Shown in pieces: positions 51,666 through 60,509 of a DNA stretch of 64,000 nucleotides (positions are counted from its first letter, which is position 1; every line of letters begins with the position of its first letter). The stretch is from the NCBI GenBank assembly GCA_965200975.1, contig OZ241740.1, positions 1,612,001 through 1,676,000 on the forward strand, read 5' to 3'. The translations under genes and the position numbers were made by a program. The notes below the pieces were generated by a model. It saw nothing but the letters and a program-made list of their open reading frames with translations, was not told the DNA's origin and searched no databases. The stretch is from S5-327 sp965200975. Lineage in GTDB: Bacteria; Chloroflexota; Dehalococcoidia; Lucifugimonadales; Australimonadaceae.

Positions 51666-52901
51666 ATGACCCTCCTGAGAAATTCGGAATACGGGAGGCG
51701 GGCGGACTTGGGCCAGGAGCGCGACGTACTGGTGCGGTTCCACGAGATCGGGCTGAAGGGCAAGAACCAGCCGATGTTCGTGAGGCAGCTCGTCGCCAAC
51801 CTCGAACGGGCGACGGCGGGGCTTGGCGTCGAACGAGTCTGGTCGACCCGCATGCTGATCCGAATGCGGCTCGCCCCCGGCGCCGACTGGGATGCAGTGC
51901 GGCGCCGGACGCAGCAGGTGTTCGGCGCCGTGAAAGTAAGCCTGGCCCAGCGCGTCGAGCCCGACTACGGCGCAATCTCTCAGCGCGTCGCCGAACTCGC
52001 CGCGTCGCGCTCGTTCGCCAGCTTCCGCATATCGGCCAACCGCGCCTGGAAGGGCTTCCCCCTGACGTCCCAGCAGCTCAACGTGCGGCTCGGCGATGAG
52101 GTGCGGCTGGCCGCCGGCGCGACGGTGGACCTGACTCGCCCCGAACTCGACTTCCGCGTCGAGGTGCAGCGCGACGACGCCTTCGTCTACGCCGACGACT
52201 TCCCCGGCGCAGGCGGGCTGCCCGTGGGAGCGTCGGGCAAAGTCGCCGTGTTGATGTCGGGCGGCATCGACTCGCCGGTAGCCGCGTGGCGAATGATGCG
52301 GCGGGGGTGCCGGGCCGTGCTCATCCACTTTCACGCGTTCCCGCTCGTGGAGGGGCGCTCGCGCGACAAGGCGAAGGAGCTCGCGGAACGTCTCAACGAT
52401 TGGCAATTCGACACGCGGCTGCGCCTCGTGCCGTTCGCCGATGTGCAGCGGGCGATCATCCTCGAAGTGCCCGGGCCGCTGCGCGTAGTCGCCTACCGGC
52501 GATTTATGGCGCGCATCGCAGAAGCGATAGCCCGCAACGAGGGCGCCCGCGCGCTCGTAACCGGCGAGAGCGTCGGCCAGGTCGGCTCCCAGACGCTACG
52601 CAACATCGCAACCGTCGACCAAGTCGTGTCGATGCCGGTGCTCCGCCCCCTTATCGGGATGGACAAGCAGGAGATCATCGACCAGGCCCGCGCCATCGGC
52701 ACGTTCGAGACGTCGGTGCAGCCCGACGAGGACTGCTGCACGCTGTTCGTTCCGCGCTCGGCGTCGACCGCGGTGCAGCCGTGGGAGATCGCCGCTCAGG
52801 AGACGAACCTCGACATCGACGCGCTCGTGCGCGAGGCCGTCTCCCGCACGGAAACGTTCGAGCAGCATGCGCCGGACGCGAAGCGAACCCCGTCGGCGTA
52901 A
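51666..52901 (+). CDS. thiI: tRNA 4-thiouridine synthase ThiI
   Basis: The 411-residue protein has the ThiI layout: an N-terminal ferredoxin-like and THUMP part (LVRFHEIGLKGKNQPMFVRQ, then FRISANRAWKGFPLTSQQLN), then an ATP-pyrophosphatase domain with the P-loop KVAVLMSGGIDSPVAAWRMM and YRRFMARIAEAIARNEGARA. DEDCCTLFVP holds the conserved Cys near the C-terminus. The rhodanese extension of E. coli ThiI is absent, as in many bacteria. It thiolates U8 of tRNA and may serve thiamine synthesis. ATG 51666 has a poor ribosome-binding site; the family start LVRFHEIGLKG comes about 20 residues later. Confidence 0.93.
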   Translation: MTLLRNSEYGRRADLGQERDVLVRFHEIGLKGKNQPMFVRQLVANLERATAGLGVERVWSTRMLIRMRLAPGADWDAVRRRTQQVFGAVKVSLAQRVEPDYGAISQRVAELAASRSFASFRISANRAWKGFPLTSQQLNVRLGDEVRLAAGATVDLTRPELDFRVEVQRDDAFVYADDFPGAGGLPVGASGKVAVLMSGGIDSPVAAWRMMRRGCRAVLIHFHAFPLVEGRSRDKAKELAERLNDWQFDTRLRLVPFADVQRAIILEVPGPLRVVAYRRFMARIAEAIARNEGARALVTGESVGQVGSQTLRNIATVDQVVSMPVLRPLIGMDKQEIIDQARAIGTFETSVQPDEDCCTLFVPRSASTAVQPWEIAAQETNLDIDALVREAVSRTETFEQHAPDAKRTPSA

Positions 52902-53071
52902 CCGTTCAGCGTTATGCGCAGGGCTTGGGGAGCGAGCCTCTCCAACCTTCAGGGCGCGTCGCGGCGCGTTCAGGGCGCATTGCGGGCGAGCCGTCGCTCG
53001 TCGATTGACGCGCTCGGCGAGGCCTGATAGAAGCAGGCGCATTAGCCGGCGCCGACTATGGAGGTTCCTCT

Positions 53072-53848
53072 ATGTCACGTGAGCTCGACGAAATCAAGCG
53101 CGAGGTAGCCATCGCGAACCGGGTGCTGGCCGAGATGGGCCTCGCCACCCACATCCTTGCATCCCTCGGGCACGCGAGCCTGCGCGTGCCGAACCAGCCC
53201 AACCTGTTCATCGTGAAGGGACGAGGCTATGCGACCGACGCCCTCCACGTCGCCCGGCCCGAGGACATGATCGTCGTGGACGTCGACGGCAATTTCGTGG
53301 ACGGCCCCAAGGGCACGTCCCAGTGCTACGAAGTGAAGATGCACTCGTGCATCTACCGGGAGCGTCCGGATGTGATGTCGATAGTGCACACGCATCCGCG
53401 GTACACGAACGTCCTCGGCTTGAACGGAGTGAGGCTCAAGCCCCTGTCGAACGAAGGCCATCAGCTCGTGCGCAACGAGATTCCCGTCTTTCCTCACTCC
53501 AAGCTCATCATTACCGAGGAGGATGGGATGCAGGTGGTGAGCGCCATGGGCGCCAGCGACGTCATGCTGCTGCGCGGGCATGGTGCCATAACGGCCGGCC
53601 GCAATCTCGAGGCTTCAGTGATGAATATGCTGCACCTCGAGGAGCAGTCGCGCCTCAACTGGATCGCCCTGTCGGCGTTCGGGCCCGACTACCAGGGGAT
53701 ACCCGATGAGAGCATGGACGAGTTCGCAACAGGCCAGGCCGCGATGCGCCAGGCCCCGCACCTTGCCGGCCCTCTCGCCAATATGCCTCCGGTCACCGTC
53801 GGCGGCGTGTGGAAGTACTACACGGATCTGGTGAGCCAGGACTTGTAA
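53072..53848 (+). CDS. class II aldolase/adducin family protein
   Basis: The 258-residue protein has the class II aldolase zinc motifs: LGHASLRVPNQPNLFIVKGR, IVHTHPRYTNVLGLNG with the His pair, and VMLLRGHGAITAGRNLEASV with the third His. It is distinct in sequence from the protein at 33434. GGAGG precedes ATG 53072 by about 8 bases. The protein is followed by an enoyl-CoA hydratase after a repeat. Substrate unknown; similar proteins serve in aromatic or sugar-acid pathways. Confidence 0.9.
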   Translation: MSRELDEIKREVAIANRVLAEMGLATHILASLGHASLRVPNQPNLFIVKGRGYATDALHVARPEDMIVVDVDGNFVDGPKGTSQCYEVKMHSCIYRERPDVMSIVHTHPRYTNVLGLNGVRLKPLSNEGHQLVRNEIPVFPHSKLIITEEDGMQVVSAMGASDVMLLRGHGAITAGRNLEASVMNMLHLEEQSRLNWIALSAFGPDYQGIPDESMDEFATGQAAMRQAPHLAGPLANMPPVTVGGVWKYYTDLVSQDL

Positions 53849-53859
53849 AAGCGCGGGCT

Positions 53860-53905
53860 GCGGCAGCGAGCGCTCTCCCGGCAGCGCCGACGCCCAGGCT
53901 GACTA
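53860..53905. repeat. dispersed intergenic hairpin repeat, single short copy
   Basis: The words cagcgagcgctctcccggca and gcgccgacgcccag match the family in the same orientation as 6631-6731. It is in the 124-bp gap between the aldolase and enoyl-CoA hydratase genes. Confidence 0.6.
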
Positions 53906-53972
53906 CGGCGATTGCAAGAGGTCGCTCGACGCCGCCCCGCATAAGCGGGAGCCTCGCATATACTCTCCCGCT

Positions 53973-54764
53973 ATGGACAACCGCATCCGTCTGGAAGCAG
54001 GCGACGACGGCGTCGCCACCATCACACTCGACCGGCCCGGGCAGCACAACGCTATCGATTTCGATATGTGGCGCGGCCTGGGAGCGGTTGCGGCCCAGCT
54101 GGCCGGCGACGACGCGGTGAAAGTAGTCGTGCTGCGAGGCGCCGGAGAGCGGGCCTTCTCCGCAGGCGCCGACATCAAGGACTTCCCTGCTCACCGCAGC
54201 TCCAGCGCGCTCGCCGTGGAGTACGCCGCCGCATTCGAGGGAGCGCTCGACGCCATCGAACAACTGCCGCAACCAACCATCTCGATGATCCGGGGCATCT
54301 GCGTCGGCGGAGGTTGCGAACTGTCGATGGCGACTGACCTTCGCATCGCGGCGACGGGCAGCGTGTTCGCTGTGCCCGTCGCCAAAATTGGAGTGCTCGT
54401 AGGCTACAACGAGATGCGCCGGCTCGTGCGGCTCGTCGGGCCCGGCCACGCCGCCAATCTGCTGCTGACCGCCCGGAGCATCGACGAGCAGGAGGCGCTG
54501 CGCATCGGACTCATCACCGAGGTCGCCCCCGCAGAGGAGCTCGCCGACCGCACGTACGCGCTCGCCCGCGCGATGGCGTCGTACGCGCCCCTCACACAGT
54601 CCGGGCACAAGCGAATAATGCGGACGGCGCTGGCAGACCCGGGACTCGCCAACCTCTCCGATGAGGACCGCCGGTTCCCTCTGTCGATATTCGACACCGA
54701 CGACGGCATGGAAGGCTACCGCGCGTTCGTCGAGAAGCGTCCGCCGCGCTTCACAGGGAGGTAG
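53973..54764 (+). CDS. enoyl-CoA hydratase/isomerase family protein
   Basis: The 263-residue crotonase-fold protein has both oxyanion-hole segments: RAFSAGADIKDF and CVGGGCELSMATDLRIAA. The first catalytic Glu is in GGCELS. The second Glu, usually in PE before the GG motif, is not found at VPVAKIGVLVGYNEMRRL, so hydration is uncertain and isomerase or other activity is possible. The start at 53973 has no obvious Shine-Dalgarno. It is followed within 3 bases by a class III CoA-transferase, so the pair is likely one unit. Confidence 0.9.
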   Translation: MDNRIRLEAGDDGVATITLDRPGQHNAIDFDMWRGLGAVAAQLAGDDAVKVVVLRGAGERAFSAGADIKDFPAHRSSSALAVEYAAAFEGALDAIEQLPQPTISMIRGICVGGGCELSMATDLRIAATGSVFAVPVAKIGVLVGYNEMRRLVRLVGPGHAANLLLTARSIDEQEALRIGLITEVAPAEELADRTYALARAMASYAPLTQSGHKRIMRTALADPGLANLSDEDRRFPLSIFDTDDGMEGYRAFVEKRPPRFTGR

Positions 54765-54767
54765 CCC

Positions 54768-55949
54768 GTGGCCGCGATGCCTCTGGAGGGCGTAACCGTC
54801 GTCGACTGCACCCAGGTGATGGCGGGGCCGTACTGCACGCTGCTCCTGGCCGATATGGGCGCCGACGTCATCAAAATCGAGAAGCCCGGCGGCGACGACT
54901 CCCGCCGGATGGGCCCGCCCTTCATCAACGGCGAGTCCGCCGCCTTCCTGGGCGTGAACCGCAACAAGCGCAGCGTTGCGCTCGATTTCAGGCGCGGCGT
55001 CGACCGCGCGGTGTTCAGGAAGCTCGCGCGCCAGGCGGACATCGTGGCCGAGAACTTCAGGCCCGGCGCGATGGACCGTCTGGGGCTTGGGCCGGAAGAG
55101 CTGCGGCGGGAGCATCCGGAGCTGATCTACGTCTCGGTGTCCGGGTTCGGGCAGACAGGCCCGTACCGCGAGCGTCCGGGTTACGACCTCGTGGCGCAGG
55201 GAATGTCGGGAATGATGAGCGTGACGGGCTACCCGGATTCGCCGCCGGTGAAGGTGAGCGTGCCGCTTGCCGACCTGAGCGCGGGAATGTTCGCAGCCTA
55301 CGGGGCGCTGTCGGCCTACATCCATCGCCTGAAGACGGGCGAGGGACAGGTGGTGGACACGTCCCTGCTCGAATCGGCAATTGCGCTGACTGTGTGGGAA
55401 GCAGCGGAGCTGTGGGGGTCTGGCGAGACGCCGCGCCCCCGGGGCTCCGCTCACCGGCTGGTCGCGCCCTATCAGGCCATCGAGAGCGCCGACGGCTACT
55501 TCAACCTCGGCGTGGCCAACCAGGCCAACTTCGAGCGGCTATGCGCGGCTATCGAGCGCCCCGATCTGCTCGAAGACGAGCGGTTTGCAGCCAACCCCGA
55601 CCGCGTGACGCATTACGAGGAGTTGGCCGAGACTATCCAGTCCACAACGCGCGAAAAGACCTCCTCCGAATGGCTCGACCTATTCGAGCGCGCCGGCGTT
55701 CCGGCAGGCCCCATCTACGATATGGCTGAGGTGTTCCGCGACGAGCACGTGCTCGCCCGAGGCATGGTGGAGGAGCTCGAACACCCCGTCGCAGGCCGCA
55801 TTCGCCACCTGGGCATTCCGGTGAAGCTCTCGGCCACGCCGGGAGCAGTGCGGCTTCCGGCCCCGACGCTGGGTCAGCACACCGCAAGCGTTCTGCGGGA
55901 GTACGGCATCCCCGAAGAGGAGATCGCAGCCGTTGTGGGCGGGGCATAA
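54768..55949 (+). CDS. class III CoA-transferase (CaiB/BaiF family)
   Basis: The 393-residue protein has the single-domain CaiB fold. LEGVTVVDCTQVMAGPYCTL and IKIEKPGGDDSRRMGPPF begin it, and VVDTSLLESAIALTVWE contains the probable catalytic Asp. YVSVSGFGQTGPYRERPGYD is a conserved segment. GTG 54768 follows GGGAGG by five bases. It starts 3 bases after the enoyl-CoA hydratase stop. It is closer in length to single family members than the double protein at 37685. Confidence 0.93.
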   Translation: MAAMPLEGVTVVDCTQVMAGPYCTLLLADMGADVIKIEKPGGDDSRRMGPPFINGESAAFLGVNRNKRSVALDFRRGVDRAVFRKLARQADIVAENFRPGAMDRLGLGPEELRREHPELIYVSVSGFGQTGPYRERPGYDLVAQGMSGMMSVTGYPDSPPVKVSVPLADLSAGMFAAYGALSAYIHRLKTGEGQVVDTSLLESAIALTVWEAAELWGSGETPRPRGSAHRLVAPYQAIESADGYFNLGVANQANFERLCAAIERPDLLEDERFAANPDRVTHYEELAETIQSTTREKTSSEWLDLFERAGVPAGPIYDMAEVFRDEHVLARGMVEELEHPVAGRIRHLGIPVKLSATPGAVRLPAPTLGQHTASVLREYGIPEEEIAAVVGGA

Positions 55950-56010
55950 GGCGAGAGCGGGGCGAGGAACGCGGAGATTGCGCTCAGCGCCGACGGCGCA
56001 GCCCGGCGCG

Positions 56011-56406
56011 CTAGCCCTCCTCGACCATCTGAACGATCTGAACAAGGTTGCCGCAGGTGTCGTCGAAGACGGCCACCATAACCGGGCCCGCCTGCACCGG
56101 CGTCACGGTGAACGCGACGCCTAACTCCTTCAGGCGCTCGTACTCCGCCTGCACGTCATCGACCTCGAACATGTGGCACGGTAGCCCCTGCTCGACGAGC
56201 GCCTGCTGGTAGGCCTGTGCGGCCGGGTTGTCGTTGGGCTCCAGCAGCAGCTCGACTCCGTCCGGCGCCTCCGGCGAGACAACGGTCAGCCACTTGAACT
56301 GGCCAACGGGGATGTCGTTCTTCTTCACGAAGCCCAGCACGTTGGTATAGAAGGCGAGCGCCTTCTCCTGGTCGTCCACGTGGAGGCCGGTAACTGTAAT
56401 CCTCAT
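56011..56406 (-). CDS. VOC family protein
   Basis: The 131-residue protein has a typical VOC core: TVTGLHVDDQEKALAFYTNV, LGFVKKNDIPVG, then MFEVDDVQAEYERLKELGV and VFDDTCGNLVQIVQM. Metal-site residues are unclear: the first-strand His (LHVDD) is present but the terminal Glu is replaced by Gln. Its function may therefore be binding rather than catalysis. AGAGGAG precedes ATG 56406. It is flanked by converging and diverging genes, so it is likely monocistronic. Confidence 0.85.
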   Translation of the reverse strand: MRITVTGLHVDDQEKALAFYTNVLGFVKKNDIPVGQFKWLTVVSPEAPDGVELLLEPNDNPAAQAYQQALVEQGLPCHMFEVDDVQAEYERLKELGVAFTVTPVQAGPVMVAVFDDTCGNLVQIVQMVEEG

Positions 56407-56558
56407 TCGGGGCTCCTCTCGCTGACTCTTAGTATGGCTCCCAAGGAGCAATGGGGAAGTCTATCACCTCTCCGGCTCCTCTCAGCTCCGGGCGCGCGGC
56501 TTACCGCGCTTTGCTATGCTAGGCTCGCTTGGACGCATCACAAGCAGGAGTAGTTTTC

Positions 56559-58790
56559 ATGACCACTGAGTCTCGCGTAGTCGGTATGCCGGTGCCGCGC
56601 GTCGATGGACGCGACAAGGTGACCGGAGAGGCGGATTACGGCGCGGACGTCGATGTGCCGGGCACGCTCTGGGCCAAGACCGTCCGCAGCCCCTACCCTC
56701 ACGCCCGCATCGTGTCTATCGACGCGTCGGCGGCCAAAGACCTGCCGGGCGTGCATGCCGTGCTGACGGGAGCGGATTTGCCGGCGAATATGCGCTGGGG
56801 ACGGCGCATCGTCGATGTGCCCGTCCTTGCGCAGGGGGAAGTGCGGTTCGTTGGAGAGCAGGTCGCCGCCGTCGTCGCCGACGACGAGGAGATCGCGCAG
56901 CGCGCCGTGAACCTGGTGGAAGTCGAGTACGAGGAGTTGCCCGCTGTCACCGACCCGGAAGAGGCGATGAAGAACGAGCTGCTCGTCAACCCCGACATGC
57001 ACACGTTCAAGGGGCTGCTCTACGAAGTCCCCGGGCCTACGAACATCGTAGTCCACTGGGAGTGGAAGAACGGCGACGTCGAAGCAGGAATGCGCGAGGC
57101 TGAAGTCGTCGTCGAGAACACGTTCACCACGCCGTCCCAGCACCAGACGTATATGGAGGCGCACAACGCCACGGTGCAGGTGCGCCCCGACGGCTCAGCG
57201 GAGGTGTGGACGCCCGGAAAGGCGCCCTACGCGGTGCGCGCCCAGATTTCGGGGCCGCTCGGGGTTGAGCCGGAGAGCATCGTGTTCCACCCCGTAACGA
57301 TCGGCGGGGACTTCGGCGGGAAAGGCTCGCCGATGAACGTCGCGCTCGGCTACCTGCTGTCGAAGGCAGTCGGCGGAAGGCCCGTGCGAATGGTGTTCGA
57401 CTACAGCGAGGAGTTCATGGCCGCGAACCCGCGCCACTACTCCGTGATCCGGATGCGCACGGGCGTTACGCGGAGCGGCGCGATAATCGCCCACGATGTG
57501 AGCATCGTGTTCGACAGCGGCGCCTGCGCGGGGTTCAAGCCGGCGGGCCATCTTGGCGGCGCCAAGGCGGCGGGCGGCCCCTACCGCGCGAAGAGCGCCC
57601 GCGTCGTCGAGGATATGGTGTACACGCACAACACCCCTTGCGGGCATATGCGCGGGCCGGGCGAGCCGCAGGCCGTCTTCGCGCTGGAGTCCCACATCGA
57701 CGAAGTAGCGAAGGCCATCGGGATGGACCCGGTCGACTTCCGGCTGATGAACCTCGTGGAAGACGGCGAGCCGACGGCGCTCGGCGACGTGTTCGTGGAG
57801 AACCGCGCCGCGGCGGCACTGCGCGCCGCGCTCGAGGCTTCGGGATACTCGTCGCCCAAGAGCGCCGGCGTAGGGCGCGGCGTCTCGGTCGGCGAGCGCC
57901 CGCCGGGCGGCGGCCGTATCAACTCGCAAGTCTCGCTCGAGGCGGACGGCTCGGTAGTGGTTACGACGCCGCTCTTCGAGCAGGGTGCCGGAGCTTACAC
58001 TGTCCTGCAGCAGGTCGTGGCGGAAGATATGGGTCTGCCGGCGGACGGCGTGCGCATTGTCGTAGCGGACACCGGCCTGTTCGATATGGACCAGGGCGTG
58101 GGCGGGAGCCGCGTTACGAACCTGGGCACGATAGCCGCGCATGATGCGGTGGAACAGGCGCAGGGAGAGCTCTTCAAGCTTGCGGCTGAGCTGCAGAACT
58201 GGCCGGAGGAGCAGCTCGCAATTCAGGGAACGATGCTCGTGCGGACGGACACCGGGGAGTCGCAGCCCTGGAGCAGCCTCATCGCCCGGGTCGGCCAGCC
58301 GGTTGTCGGCAGGGCGTCGGCCTCGGGCGGCTACGAGAATCCGGTGACGGGGTACTGCGCGCAGGTCGCCGAAGTGGAAGTCGACGGAGAGACCGGGCAG
58401 ATTACGCTCACCCGCCTCACCACGGCGCACGATACAGGAACGATCATCAACCCCATAGGCCATCAGGGGCAGATCAACGGCGGCGCGATTATGGGCGTGG
58501 GGTTCGGGCTGCAGGAGGAGCTTGTGCGCGAGGGAGGGTTCGTTTCGACGCTCTCGTTCGCCGATTACAAGATCCCCAACATTGCGGACATTCCGGAACT
58601 GACGACTGTGGTGCTCGACGAGCCCGGCAAGGGCGTGGGGCCGTACAACATCAAGGCAATTGGCGAAAGCCCCAATGCGCCGACCGCCGCCGCCATCGCC
58701 AACGCCATCGCCGACGCCGCCGGGGCGCGCATCCGCGACCTGCCGGCGACGGCCGAGAAGCTTTACACCGCGCTGCGAGGAGCCGAGTAG
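56559..58790 (+). CDS. molybdenum hydroxylase large subunit (xanthine-dehydrogenase family)
   Basis: The 743-residue protein has the molybdopterin-binding subunit layout: VPRVDGRDKVTGEADYGADV, the aldehyde-oxidase a/b hammerhead with VRFVGEQVAAVVADDEEIAQ, and the MoCo domain with TIGGDFGGKG and GHMRGPGEPQAVFALE. The active-site Glu is in KAIGESPNAPTAAAIANAI near the C-terminus. Such enzymes hydroxylate aldehydes, aromatic heterocycles or CO. The FAD and 2Fe-2S subunits usually encoded next door are absent. CAGGAG precedes ATG 56559. The next gene begins 22 bases downstream. Confidence 0.9.
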   Translation: MTTESRVVGMPVPRVDGRDKVTGEADYGADVDVPGTLWAKTVRSPYPHARIVSIDASAAKDLPGVHAVLTGADLPANMRWGRRIVDVPVLAQGEVRFVGEQVAAVVADDEEIAQRAVNLVEVEYEELPAVTDPEEAMKNELLVNPDMHTFKGLLYEVPGPTNIVVHWEWKNGDVEAGMREAEVVVENTFTTPSQHQTYMEAHNATVQVRPDGSAEVWTPGKAPYAVRAQISGPLGVEPESIVFHPVTIGGDFGGKGSPMNVALGYLLSKAVGGRPVRMVFDYSEEFMAANPRHYSVIRMRTGVTRSGAIIAHDVSIVFDSGACAGFKPAGHLGGAKAAGGPYRAKSARVVEDMVYTHNTPCGHMRGPGEPQAVFALESHIDEVAKAIGMDPVDFRLMNLVEDGEPTALGDVFVENRAAAALRAALEASGYSSPKSAGVGRGVSVGERPPGGGRINSQVSLEADGSVVVTTPLFEQGAGAYTVLQQVVAEDMGLPADGVRIVVADTGLFDMDQGVGGSRVTNLGTIAAHDAVEQAQGELFKLAAELQNWPEEQLAIQGTMLVRTDTGESQPWSSLIARVGQPVVGRASASGGYENPVTGYCAQVAEVEVDGETGQITLTRLTTAHDTGTIINPIGHQGQINGGAIMGVGFGLQEELVREGGFVSTLSFADYKIPNIADIPELTTVVLDEPGKGVGPYNIKAIGESPNAPTAAAIANAIADAAGARIRDLPATAEKLYTALRGAE

Positions 58791-58811
58791 GCGACGCCCA
58801 GGGAGGACTCG

Positions 58812-60431
58812 ATGAAGCCGATAAGCGAGGTCGCGCGAAACCTGGGACTCCCCCCAAAGCACCTCATGCCGTTCGGCGACAACAAGGCCAAGGTGTCGCT
58901 GGAGGCGGTGCAGTCCCAGCACCGAGGCAAGCTGGTCGTCGTGACCAGCGTAAACCCGACGCCCGCAGGCGAAGGGAAGACCACCACGACGATCGGCCTT
59001 ACGCAGGGGCTCAACCACATCGGCAAGAAGGCCGTGGCCACCGTGCGGCAGCCGTCGCTCGGCCCCATCTTCGGCATCAAGGGCGGCGGCTCCGGAGGCG
59101 GCAAGTCCTGCGTCATCCCCGAGGACGAGATCAACATTCACTTCACCGGGGATATGCACGCAGTGGCGGCGGCGCACAACCTGCTCGCCGCCATCGCCGA
59201 CAACGCTGTTCAGCGCGGACTCGCCCCCGACACCGCCCCGGAAGACATCACCTGGCGCCGCGTCGTCGACATCGAAGACCGCGCGCTTCGCAGCATCGTC
59301 ACCGGCCTCGGCGGCTCGCCCAACGCGCCCCTGCGCGAAACGGGGTTCGACATCGTGGCGGCGTCCGAAATTATGGCCGTCCTGGCGCTCGCCTCCGACC
59401 TCGCAGACCTCCGCCGCCGCCTCGGACAGGTCACGATTGCGACGAGCAAGACGGGCCGGCGCGTAACGGCTGAGGACGTCGGCGCCGTCGGATCGCTTAT
59501 GGCGCTCCTGCGCCACGCCGTGCTGCCGAACCTTGTGCAAACGACGGAAGGCTACCCCGCGTTCGTTCACGCCGGGCCGTTCGGCAACATCGCGCACGGC
59601 TGCAGCTCAGTCATCGCCGACCGCCTCGCGCTCGGCTACGCCGACTATGTGATTACCGAGGCGGGCTTCGGCGCCGACCTGGGGTTCGAGAAGTTCATGC
59701 ACATCAAGTGCCGCACAAGCGGGCTGCGTCCTCATGCGGCGGTGCTGGTCGCCACCGTTCGAGCGCTCAAATCCCATGGCGGCGTCCCCGCGTCCGCTCT
59801 CCACCACCCCGACGCGTTCGCCGTGCGCATCGGAGCGGACAACTTCCTGCACATGATCCACGTAGTGAAGTCGTTCGGGCTTCCGGTAGTGGCGGCCATC
59901 AACAGCTTCCCCACCGACACGCCGGAAGAGGTTGTGATCATGCAGCACCTCGCGATCGAGGCGGGAGCAGCCGCGGCGGTCACGTGCACAGGGTTCGCCG
60001 AGGGCGGCGCCGGAGCGGCGAACCTCGCCGAGGCGGTCGTGCGCGCAGTCGACGGGCCTGCGCCGCGCATCAACTACCTCTACCCGCTCAACGCCCCGAT
60101 ACGGGAGAAGGTGCGGGCGCTGGCTACGAACGTCTACAACGCCGCGGACGTGCGCTGGAGCCCGGAGGCGGGCCGGCGCGCCGATCGCTTCGAACAGCAG
60201 GGGCTCAGCGAGCTGCCGGTGTGCATGGCGAAGACCCACGCCTCGCTCTCGCACGACCCCAGCCTCAAGAACCGGCCCTCCGGCTACACGTTCGAAGTGT
60301 CGGACATCCGCGCGTCGACGGGCGCCGGGTTCGTATATCCCATAGCAGGATCGATTCTGACGATGCCGGGGCTGCCCAAGACTCCGCGCGCGCTCGACGT
60401 GGACGACAAGGGCAACCTCATAGGCTTCTGA
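58812..60431 (+). CDS. fhs: formate-tetrahydrofolate ligase
   Basis: The 539-residue protein makes 10-formyl-THF from formate, ATP and THF. The P-loop TPAGEGKTTTTIGLTQGL is clear, as are RQPSLGPIFGIKGGGSGGGK (the usual form has KGGAAGGG followed by Y), DEINIHFTGDMHAVAAAHNL and EAGFGADLGFEKFMHIKC. The C-terminus has ASTGAGFVYPIAGSILTMPG. Length is slightly below the common 555-560 residues. GGGAGG lies upstream of ATG 58812. 10-formyl-THF is the cosubstrate of the AICAR transformylase encoded at 46343. Confidence 0.95.
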   Translation: MKPISEVARNLGLPPKHLMPFGDNKAKVSLEAVQSQHRGKLVVVTSVNPTPAGEGKTTTTIGLTQGLNHIGKKAVATVRQPSLGPIFGIKGGGSGGGKSCVIPEDEINIHFTGDMHAVAAAHNLLAAIADNAVQRGLAPDTAPEDITWRRVVDIEDRALRSIVTGLGGSPNAPLRETGFDIVAASEIMAVLALASDLADLRRRLGQVTIATSKTGRRVTAEDVGAVGSLMALLRHAVLPNLVQTTEGYPAFVHAGPFGNIAHGCSSVIADRLALGYADYVITEAGFGADLGFEKFMHIKCRTSGLRPHAAVLVATVRALKSHGGVPASALHHPDAFAVRIGADNFLHMIHVVKSFGLPVVAAINSFPTDTPEEVVIMQHLAIEAGAAAAVTCTGFAEGGAGAANLAEAVVRAVDGPAPRINYLYPLNAPIREKVRALATNVYNAADVRWSPEAGRRADRFEQQGLSELPVCMAKTHASLSHDPSLKNRPSGYTFEVSDIRASTGAGFVYPIAGSILTMPGLPKTPRALDVDDKGNLIGF

Positions 60432-60509
60432 CGAGGCCTCCGCGCGGCGGCGAGCAGGTTTTTCAGCGCAGCGACGCGCCCGGCGCCGTCGGTAGTCACG
60501 CCATGCCGC

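Noticed and set aside
57195..59597. Minus-strand open frame of 800 codons over the molybdenum hydroxylase and fhs genes
   Set aside because: It is antisense to two well-supported genes and its translation is Arg/His/Val-rich without any domain.
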